Positions 55,967-64,000 of a stretch of DNA of 64,000 nt are shown here, piece by piece. The DNA is from JAVBMV01 sp031552145 (lineage in GTDB: Bacteria; Myxococcota; Myxococcia; Myxococcales; UBA5297). The notes beneath the pieces are model-generated. The model saw only the letters and a program-made list of their open reading frames with translations. It was not told the origin of the DNA and did no database searches. The stretch covers positions 38,604 to 102,603 of the forward strand of contig JAVBMV010000014.1 in NCBI GenBank assembly GCA_031552145.1, written 5' to 3'. The position numbers and the translations under genes are program-made. The number at the start of each line of letters is the position of its first letter. Within the stretch, counting starts at the first letter, position 1.

Positions 55967-57010
55967 ATGAACCTGAGCGACTTCGATTATGACCTGCCGC
56001 CCGAGCTGATCGCGCAGGCGCCGCTCGAACGGCGCGACGCCAGCCGTCTCTTGCACTTGCGTCGCGCGGAGGGAGCGCCGCGCCACCTCGCCTTCTCGCA
56101 GCTCCCCGAGCTGCTGCGTTCCGGGGATCTGTTGATCTTGAACGACACCCGGGTCATCCCCGCCCGTCTTCTCGGCCACAGGTCTGCCACGGGAGGCAAG
56201 GTGGAGCTGCTGCTCAACCTCCGCCTCGAGCCCGATTCTGGCGGCGAGCGCTGGCGCTGCTTGGGGCGCGCCTCCAAGCGCCTGAAGGAGGGAGCGTCAC
56301 TCTGCTTTGGCGATCTGCGGGCCCGAGTAGAGGTCGCCCACGCCGACGGGAGCTGCGATGTCCTCTTCGAGACCAACGACCTAGAGGGCGCGCTGGCGCG
56401 CAACGGCACCATTCCTCTTCCTCCCTACATCCAGCGCCCGGCGGGCGCGGAGGATGGGGAGCGATATCAGACAATCTTCGCCAAGAGGCCGGGGGCGGTG
56501 GCCGCGCCTACCGCGGGGCTCCATCTGACCGAGGAGCTTCTCTCGCGCCTCTCGGCACGCGGGGTCGAGCGCGCCTTCGTCACCCTCCACGTCGGCGCGG
56601 GCACCTTCCTACCTGTTCGCACGGAGTCGATCGAAGAGCACCGGATGCACGCCGAGCGCTTTGAGGTCGGCGCCGAGACCGCTGCCAAGATCCGAGAGAC
56701 TCAGGAGCGCGGTGGGCGGATCGTGGCCTGTGGCACGACCGCGCTCCGCGCGTTGGAGAGCGCCGGCGCCGCGCTCGCGCTCGGCGGCGCAGGGGGGGCG
56801 TCCCAGGGGCTCTCAGAGCTCTTCATCTATCCGGGCTATCGCTTCCAGGTCGTCGACGCGCTCATCACCAACTTTCACCTGCCTCGCTCGACGCTGCTCA
56901 TGCTGGTCTCCGCCTTCGTGGGGAGGGAGCGCATCCTCTCGGCCTACCGCGAAGCGATCGAGCGCGGCTACCGCTTCTTCTCCTATGGCGATGCGATGTT
57001 CTTGGAGTAG
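55967..57010 (+). CDS. queA: S-adenosylmethionine:tRNA ribosyltransferase-isomerase
   Basis: 347 residues. Opening MNLSDFDYDLPPELIAQAPL, then LLILNDTRVIPARLLGH, AAPTAGLHLTEELLSRL and VTLHVGAGTFLPVRTE are family landmarks. It makes epoxyqueuosine in tRNA. It follows the SpoIID gene by 10 bases. Confidence 0.95.
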   Translation: MNLSDFDYDLPPELIAQAPLERRDASRLLHLRRAEGAPRHLAFSQLPELLRSGDLLILNDTRVIPARLLGHRSATGGKVELLLNLRLEPDSGGERWRCLGRASKRLKEGASLCFGDLRARVEVAHADGSCDVLFETNDLEGALARNGTIPLPPYIQRPAGAEDGERYQTIFAKRPGAVAAPTAGLHLTEELLSRLSARGVERAFVTLHVGAGTFLPVRTESIEEHRMHAERFEVGAETAAKIRETQERGGRIVACGTTALRALESAGAALALGGAGGASQGLSELFIYPGYRFQVVDALITNFHLPRSTLLMLVSAFVGRERILSAYREAIERGYRFFSYGDAMFLE

Positions 57011-57102
57011 CGCGGTGTGTATGAGCACCCCCCAGTTGTCGGCGCGCGCCAGGACGACTACTCTGGCGGGCCGTCGTACCCTCAACTGACGAGAGGAACC
57101 CC

Positions 57103-57711
<609 letters not shown>

Positions 57712-57744
57712 TTCGGAGCCGCTGCCTAGGCTTTAGGAGAAACC

Positions 57745-58416
57745 ATGAGAACGAACAGGCTTGCCATTCTCGGGATCACTGCCCTCACGGCTCTACTCGC
57801 CGGCGCCTGCGGCAGCGACGAAGAGGGCGGTGAGAAGAAGCCGATCGTCACCGAGCCGGTGCCGCTCAGCGCCACGCTCGAGACCAGCATGGGCACCATG
57901 AAGCTCAGCTTCTTCTACGACGAGGCTCCCAACACGGTTCGCAACTTTGTGGAGTTGGCCACAGGGGAGAAGGCTTGGAAGAAGGGCAACACGATGCAGT
58001 ACTACACCCCCCTCTATGACGGCACACTCTTCCATCGGGTAGAGCCCGACAGTCTCATTCAGGGAGGAGATCCCAAAGGGACCGGCGGCGGCGGGCCCGG
58101 CTACACCTTTGATGATGAGGTGCAGAGCGGACGAAAGTTTGACAGAGGCTGCCTGATCGCAATGGCCAATGCAGGCCTGGACAAGGATGGCAAGGGAACG
58201 AACGGGAGCCAGTTTTTCTTGAGCACCCGGGCGCTGCAGGGGCTCGACGGCAAGCACACCATTTTCGGAGAGGTCGTTGAAGGGTGCGAGGTGGTCACGG
58301 CTATCTCCCGCGTACCCAGAGTCGACGGGACGTCCAGGCCAGTTACGGATGTGGTGCTAACCAAGGTAACCATCACGGGAGATCTCCCGTGGCAGACAGA
58401 GTCAGGAGAGGAATAG
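57745..58416 (+). CDS. Cyclophilin-like lipoprotein with altered active site (2 of 3)
   Basis: 223 residues. Signal ends LLAGACGSDEEGG, with Cys22 as probable lipidation site. The catalytic stretch reads FHRVEPDSLIQGGDP: the Phe expected after PD is Ser, so isomerase activity may be reduced. KGTNGSQFFLS follows. The protein has a longer insertion in the C-terminal half. It may be a chaperone or binding paralogue. Confidence 0.88.
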   Translation: MRTNRLAILGITALTALLAGACGSDEEGGEKKPIVTEPVPLSATLETSMGTMKLSFFYDEAPNTVRNFVELATGEKAWKKGNTMQYYTPLYDGTLFHRVEPDSLIQGGDPKGTGGGGPGYTFDDEVQSGRKFDRGCLIAMANAGLDKDGKGTNGSQFFLSTRALQGLDGKHTIFGEVVEGCEVVTAISRVPRVDGTSRPVTDVVLTKVTITGDLPWQTESGEE

Positions 58417-58418
58417 AC

Positions 58419-58946
<528 letters not shown>

Positions 58947-58950
58947 ATCG

Positions 58951-59895
58951 ATGTCCAGTTTTCGCTCAGGAATAGCGGCCATCATCGGCCGGCCCAACGC
59001 GGGCAAGTCGACGCTGCTGAACCGCCTCCTGGGCGAGAAGCTGGCGATTGTCTCCCCCAAGCCGCAGACCACGCGCAACCGGATTCTGGGCGCGGTCTCG
59101 CGCCCCGGCGCGCAGCTCCTCTTGCTCGACACGCCGGGGATCCATCAAGCCAAGGGCGAGCTGAACCGCTTCATGGTCGACGTGGCGCTGGGGGCGATCG
59201 ACGAGGCCGACCTCGTGCTCTATGTGGCCGAGGCGGCGATCGACGCGCGCGGCAACGTCGAGCCGGGGGAGACGGCGGAGCAGATTGCGAAGCGGCTTCG
59301 CGCTGCTGGCAAACCGGTGATCTTGGCGCTCAACAAATGCGACAGGCTCGCGAGACCGGTGCTCCTGCCCATCATCGACACTTGGCGCAAGCTCTACCCC
59401 TTCACGCAGATCGTCCCGATCAGCGCGCTGAAGAATGAGGGGCTCGACCTGCTGGAGCAGGAGTTGACGCGGCTGCTCCCAGAAGGAGAGCCGCTGCTTC
59501 CCGCCGACCAGCTCACCGACGCGCCCGAGAGCTTCTTCGTCGGCGAGCTCATCCGGGAGCAGGTGCTGCGCTCCTGCCGCGAGGAGATCCCCTACTCGGC
59601 GGCGGTGGTGATCGATCACTTCGACGAGAGCGAGCGCGAGCCACTCGAAGAGCGTCCCGGCAAGGCGCTCTCGGGGCTCGTGCGAATCGCCGCGACGCTC
59701 TTCGTCGAGCGCGACTCGCAGAAGGCCATCGTCATTGGAAAGCGGGGCGCGATGCTCAAGAGCATCGGCGAGAAGAGTCGCCACGAGATCGAGCGGCTGC
59801 TGGGCGCGCATGTCTACCTCTCGCTCCTGGTGAAGGTCGAACCGCGCTGGAGCGAGCGCGTTGATGGCCTGGGGCGGATGGGGTACCGGCGCTAG
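58951..59895 (+). CDS. era: GTPase Era
   Basis: 314 residues. G1 is GRPNAGKSTLLNRLLG; G3 is DTPG in LLLLDTPGIHQ; G4 is NKCD. The C-terminal KH domain carries IVIGKRGAMLKSIGEKSRHE. It matures the 30S subunit. der follows. Confidence 0.95.
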   Translation: MSSFRSGIAAIIGRPNAGKSTLLNRLLGEKLAIVSPKPQTTRNRILGAVSRPGAQLLLLDTPGIHQAKGELNRFMVDVALGAIDEADLVLYVAEAAIDARGNVEPGETAEQIAKRLRAAGKPVILALNKCDRLARPVLLPIIDTWRKLYPFTQIVPISALKNEGLDLLEQELTRLLPEGEPLLPADQLTDAPESFFVGELIREQVLRSCREEIPYSAAVVIDHFDESEREPLEERPGKALSGLVRIAATLFVERDSQKAIVIGKRGAMLKSIGEKSRHEIERLLGAHVYLSLLVKVEPRWSERVDGLGRMGYRR

Positions 59896-59914
59896 CAGAG
59901 AGCGGAGTTCTTAC

Positions 59915-61387
59915 TTGAAGAAGCGTAAAGAAGAAGCGCGCGACGAGCGCGTGGCGGCAAGCGAGGCGGAGCTCGACCAGGTGCTCGGGGCTCCCGACGT
60001 GGGGGTCGAGCCCCTCGAGGCGCGCAAGATCGTCGCGATCGTTGGACGTCCAAACGTGGGGAAGAGCACGCTCTTCAACCGGTTCGTCGGCAGGCGCCAC
60101 GCGCTGGTCGAGGATAACCCGGGCGTCACGCGCGACCGCAACTACGCCGATGTCTCCTGGGAAGGGCGCGCCTTCACCATCGTCGATACGGGTGGCTTCG
60201 AGCCCGCTTCGGTCGAGGAGCTGCCCCGCCTCATCGCGCAGCAGGCGCAGCTCGCTATCGACGAGGCGCAGGTGGTGCTGTTGGTGGTCGATGGGCGCGA
60301 GGGGCTCACCGCGGTCGATCAGGAGGTGGCGCAGCTGCTGCGGCGCGCGGGCAAAGAGCCCATCCTGGTCGTGAACAAGATCGACGGCGCCAAGCAGGAC
60401 GAGGAGGGCGCCCTCCATGACTTCTATCGGCTAGGTCTCGAGAAGGTCTTCGCGGTCAGCGCCGAGCACGCGAGGGGAGTCGACACGCTCAAGGATGGCG
60501 TGGTCGAGGCGTTGGGGCTTGCGGCTCCCTCTGGCGATCAGGTTGTCGAGGGTGCCCAGCGGTCCAGGTTGGCTCCTATCGACGACGCGCTCTGCCGGAT
60601 CGCCGTGGTTGGGCGTCCAAACGTGGGCAAGAGTACGCTCCTCAATCGGCTCATCGGAGAGGAGCGTTTCGTTGCGAGTGGCGTCGCCGGCACTACGACC
60701 GACTCGCTCGATGCGCGCATCACCTGGCGAGGGAAGGAGCTGCTGCTCACCGACACCGCCGGCATCCGGCGCAAGCGCTCCATCGCGGCGAGGTTGGAGC
60801 AGTTCAGCGTCATGCGCGCGCTCTCATCGATCGAGCGCGCCGACATCGTGATCCTCGTCATCGACGCCAACGAGCCGGCGGTCGAACAGGATGCGCGCAT
60901 CGCCGGCCTCGCCCTCGAGAAGGGGAAGGCGTTGGTGGTGCTGGTCAATAAGTGGGATCAGGTCGAGGGGACCCACACGCACGCCGAGGCCGAAGCCGAG
61001 CTGCGCAGGCGCCTGCCCTGGATCGGCTTCGCGCCGGTGGTCTTTGGCTCCGCGCTGACCGGGGAGAAGGTCGACAAGGTGCTGCAGCAGGCGTTGCGTC
61101 TCTTCGAGCAATACAAAGCCCGGCTGCCCACCTCCGCCCTTAACTCTCTCCTGGAACAGGTGAGCGACGAGCATCCCGCCCCGCTCTACAAGGGGAACCG
61201 CGTACGGCTCTATTACGTCGCTCAGGTAGGCAGCCGGCCCCCCACCTTCGCCTTCATGACCAACAGGCCGGAGGGCGTCGGCGACGAATACCGCAGGTAC
61301 ATCACCAACCAGCTGCGCAAGGCCTTCGGTCTGTCCGTCCCCATCCGCCTTCTCTTCAAGGGAAAATCGAAGCGTGTCCCTCGTTGA
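59915..61387 (+). CDS. der: GTPase Der (tandem G domains)
   Basis: 490 residues from a TTG at 59915 with GGAG 7 bases upstream; other starts lie inside era. Both G domains are complete: GRPNVGKSTLFNRFVG and GRPNVGKSTLLNRLIG. KH-like C-terminal domain with NQLRKAFGLSVPIRLLFKGK. A charged N-terminal extension of about 35 residues (KKRKEEARDERVAAS) precedes the first G domain. It assembles the 50S subunit. Confidence 0.93.
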   Translation: MKKRKEEARDERVAASEAELDQVLGAPDVGVEPLEARKIVAIVGRPNVGKSTLFNRFVGRRHALVEDNPGVTRDRNYADVSWEGRAFTIVDTGGFEPASVEELPRLIAQQAQLAIDEAQVVLLVVDGREGLTAVDQEVAQLLRRAGKEPILVVNKIDGAKQDEEGALHDFYRLGLEKVFAVSAEHARGVDTLKDGVVEALGLAAPSGDQVVEGAQRSRLAPIDDALCRIAVVGRPNVGKSTLLNRLIGEERFVASGVAGTTTDSLDARITWRGKELLLTDTAGIRRKRSIAARLEQFSVMRALSSIERADIVILVIDANEPAVEQDARIAGLALEKGKALVVLVNKWDQVEGTHTHAEAEAELRRRLPWIGFAPVVFGSALTGEKVDKVLQQALRLFEQYKARLPTSALNSLLEQVSDEHPAPLYKGNRVRLYYVAQVGSRPPTFAFMTNRPEGVGDEYRRYITNQLRKAFGLSVPIRLLFKGKSKRVPR

Positions 61388-61412
61388 CGCGCGGGCGCCG
61401 CGCCCATAAAGT
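61384..61412 (+). promoter_or_regulatory. Promoter for the yfgM-bamB pair
   Basis: TTGACG (61384-61389), 17 bases, then TAAAGT (61407-61412). It overlaps the der stop and gives a leader of about 45 bases. Confidence 0.5.
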
Positions 61413-61463
61413 CCGGCGCTCGTCACGGCTCTATTCACCTCACCAGCTCAAGGAGTTCCAACC

Positions 61464-62210
61464 GTGTCCGACAAGCTCACCCGCAAGGAGATGCGCAGCC
61501 CCGATCGCTTCCAGCGCCTCAGCACTAGCGCCGCGAAGTGGATGGTCGAGCGCAAGCAGCTGCTCATCTATGGCGCGACGGCGCTCGTCGTCCTGTTGCT
61601 CGTCGTCGGTATCTTCCGCTCGATGGGCGCCCAACGGAAGGTGGATGAGGGAGCCGCGCTCGCCTATGCCATGGACGCCATGCGCCAGGGCGTGAAGGGA
61701 CTCTACGACCCCTCCGCGGATAAGGATCTCCCCGAGTTTGATACTGCCAAGGCCCGGTACGAGGAGATCTCGCGCCGACTGGAGCTGGTGCTCAAGGAGC
61801 ACGCCGACTCGAAGTCGGCCATCACCGCCAAGCTCCTGCTCGCCGACGCCGACCAGCACCTCGGGCGCCTCGAGTCGGCCGAGACCGGCTACAACGCCTT
61901 CCTCGCGGCCACCGACGCCAAGGATCCGCGTCGCGTCGCTGCTTTCGAGAGCCTCGGCTACCTCTACGAGAGCCGCAAGGATTGGGGCAAGGCGACGGAG
62001 GCCTTCGACAAGATGGCCGCCGCCGCGGGGGGCGACAAGGGCAAGGCAGAGGCCGCCTTTCACAAGGCCCGGATCCTCGAACTCTCGGGAAAGAAGGATG
62101 AGGCGCGCGCCGCCTTCCAGAAGGTGAAGGACGACTTCAAGGATGCTCCCGCCGCGAGGCTGGCTGGCGATCGGCTCACGATGCAGACGGCGCTGCCGTC
62201 CGCGCAATAG
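61464..62210 (+). CDS. TPR protein with one membrane helix, YfgM-like
   Basis: 248 residues starting with GTG. A single helix (LLIYGATALVVLLLVVGIF) follows a 33-residue cytoplasmic start; the rest is TPR-like (AESGYNAFLAATD variants, LGYLYESRKDWGKATEAFDK). Gene order der, this, bamB matches the yfgM-bamB-der neighbourhood of E. coli, where YfgM sits with the SecYEG translocon. So the assignment is by architecture and context. Confidence 0.82.
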   Translation: MSDKLTRKEMRSPDRFQRLSTSAAKWMVERKQLLIYGATALVVLLLVVGIFRSMGAQRKVDEGAALAYAMDAMRQGVKGLYDPSADKDLPEFDTAKARYEEISRRLELVLKEHADSKSAITAKLLLADADQHLGRLESAETGYNAFLAATDAKDPRRVAAFESLGYLYESRKDWGKATEAFDKMAAAAGGDKGKAEAAFHKARILELSGKKDEARAAFQKVKDDFKDAPAARLAGDRLTMQTALPSAQ

Positions 62211-62233
62211 CAGCTGGAGCGTCAGGCGAGACC

Positions 62234-63381
62234 ATGCGCTTCTCGGTAAAGGCCTTCGGCGCGGTTGCGCTCTGTGCCACCTTGGCGGGCTGCGCCGCGG
62301 GTGCGCGGGCACGCCGCGGCATGGAGGGCGATGCGCGCGAGAAGCTCTATTCCGTCCTCTGGTGGAAGCAGGTGAGCACGATCGACGCGGTCCCATTCCG
62401 GCCGCTCGAGCTCGCTCCGCCATCGGTTGAACCCGAGTCGGGCAAGATCGTCGTGGCCACCTCCGACGGGAGGCTCCATTTGCTGGCGCCCGGCGGCGCC
62501 GAGCTCTGGCAGAGCGAGGAGGGAGTGGGCTCCGCCGCTGGTCCACTCATCGCCGGGGAACGCATCTACACGGGTGCCGCCGATGGCGAGTTGCAAGCGC
62601 TCGATGCGACCACGGGCGCGAAGCTCTGGAGCTACACGCTGGGCGAGGAGCTCGCGACGCAGCCAGCGCTTGGCGGCGGAATGCTCTTCGTAATGACCAC
62701 CTCCGAGGTGCTGCACGCGCTCGACGCAGAGAGCGGCGCCTGGAAGTGGCAGTATCGGCGGGAGCCGCCAGGCTCGCTCACCATGCGTGGCGCGGCGCGC
62801 CCCCTCTATGTCGACGGCGCGCTCTTCGTCGGCTTCGCGGATGGCAACGCCGCGGCGCTCAATGCTCTTGACGGCTCCGTGAAATGGATGAGACAGCTCG
62901 CCTCCAAGGCGCGCTTCCTCGACGTCGACGCGGGGCCTGTGTATGACGGCATGGGCACGGTCTTCTTCGGCGCGGTGTCGACGGGCGTCTTCGCGCTCGA
63001 CGCCGCGACGGGGACTATCCGCTGGACTCTGCCGCTCAAGGGCGTTGGCTCGTTGGTCGGCAACGATGCGTCGCGCGTACTCTATGTGGGTGGGGCCGGG
63101 CTCGTCGGCGCTTTTGGCATGGACGACGGCGTGGCGCGCTGGAGCCGCGACCTAGGGGCAGGGCACGAGGTGACGGCGCTCTCCCGCTCCGGCAAGCTGC
63201 TCCTTGCCTCGACAGGAGAGGGTGCGCTCCTCTTCATCGACACTGCCTCTGGCCGCGTCAGGCAGAGCTTCAACCCCGGCAGAGGGGTCGGGGCGCGAGT
63301 CGCGGTGGAGTTCCCCGGCGAGCTCTCCATCCTCTCCAATCGCGGCTATCTCTATCGTTTTGCTATCGAGACGGGCCCCAA

Positions 63382-63385
<4 letters not shown>
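62234..63385 (+). CDS. bamB: BamB-like outer-membrane assembly lipoprotein
   Basis: 383 residues. Lipobox LAGC (Cys20). Eight-bladed PQQ-type repeats follow, with GKIVVATSDGRLHLL, GERIYTGAADGELQALDATT and GKLLLASTGEGALLFIDTA. BamB helps the BamA machine insert outer-membrane proteins. Next to der and the YfgM-like gene, as in many bacteria. The last bases overlap the Nudix start. Confidence 0.87.
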
Positions 63386-63780
<395 letters not shown>

Positions 63781-63783
<3 letters not shown>

Positions 63784-63850
63784 GGGCGCTGCTTGCTGCG
63801 CCCTTTTCATCGGTGCGAACGCGCGAAGGGTGCGGCAAGCGGCGCCCCTA
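63781..63850. repeat. Palindromic repeat element, copy C
   Basis: The ends TAGGGGCGC / GCGCCCCTA form a 9-base inverted repeat. The left half forms GGGCGC...GCGCCC around TGCTTGCT; the right half includes GCGGCAAGCGGCGCCCC, shared with copy A. A 24-base spacer joins them. The left TAG is the Nudix stop; the right CTA is the stop of a minus-strand frame. Confidence 0.85.
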
Positions 63851-64000
63851 TACCCAGGAACGGTAGGTGTCAAGATAGTTGTCCAAGAATACGGTGCATT
63901 CGTGCTCGTCGTCACTCACGGCTGTCGCGCCAGCGCTCTGCGCTGTCACGCCCGCCGCCGTTCCTCCTCGGTGAGCGCTGCAGGAAGAAGGAGAGTCGCT
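63848..64000 (-). CDS. Partial minus-strand open frame at the window edge
   Basis: 51 codons without a stop from the window end to the TAG inside repeat copy C, ending TVFLDNYLDTYRSWV. It may be the C-terminal part of a gene that continues past the window, or a small frame starting at one of two GTG codons (63949 or 63919). The clean ending resembles a coding C-terminus. No domain can be named. Confidence 0.35.
   Translation of the reverse strand, partial: SDSPSSCSAHRGGTAAGVTAQSAGATAVSDDEHECTVFLDNYLDTYRSWV

Overview
The window reads as a GC-rich chromosomal segment of a Gram-negative, deltaproteobacterial-type bacterium, most likely Myxococcota. That placement is inference from content. Many genes carry lipoprotein or Sec signals. 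There is an RCC1-repeat lipoprotein, a PilZ protein with the c-di-GMP motif, a CoxE-type VWA protein, a BamB-like lipoprotein and an AsmA protein, a set usual in that group. I see no phage, insertion sequence, CRISPR array, toxin-antitoxin pair or biosynthetic cluster. Most of the window is housekeeping DNA with a few unusual architectures.

Layout. 1-8 kb: small accessory genes (a lipoprotein in more A/T-rich DNA, an RCC1 lipoprotein, a rhomboid protease, a DUF2200 protein, a TfoX_N-DUF1801 fusion, a PAP2 phosphatase), then membrane transport (acetate uptake, YeiH, MscL). 8-12 kb: a large protein joining a periplasmic two-component-regulator propeller to a chemotaxis-receptor output, translationally coupled to a thioredoxin, with truA divergent. 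12.5-16.7 kb: rpoH and lon on the minus strand. 16.9-19.6 kb: scoAB and a PQQ-type sugar dehydrogenase. 19.8-25 kb: PilZ, VWA, a ThiF-like protein, GNAT, an acidic zinc-ribbon protein, yacG, a hydroxyacid dehydrogenase. 25-35 kb: two tRNAs (Met CAT, Val CAC), psd-hisS-miaA, and beta-oxidation genes with miaB and a gamma carbonic anhydrase. 35.7-47.7 kb: mostly minus strand, with a YejM-like sulfatase, an MGMT-AlkA fusion next to a protein with an SSB-like C-terminal tip, gpmI, AsmA, a Cys/Met-metabolism PLP enzyme and yebC. 47.9-55 kb: a PKD-type secreted protein, gltX-tsaB, two lysine-2,3-aminomutase paralogues and a SpoIID protein. 56-63.8 kb: queA, three cyclophilins in a row, era, der, a YfgM-like TPR protein, bamB and a Nudix hydrolase.

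The most unusual signals are these. (1) A dispersed palindromic repeat is present in two full copies and one half copy. In both full copies its terminal TAG supplies the stop codon of the gene entering from each side. (2) The propeller-chemotaxis hybrid receptor is coupled to a thioredoxin. (3) The alkylation-repair fusion is co-oriented with a protein ending in an SSB-type DDEIPF tip. (4) Two KamA paralogues are divergent from one region. (5) Three cyclophilins lie in tandem, the middle one with an altered active-site residue. All calls come from reading the sequence; no database search was run.
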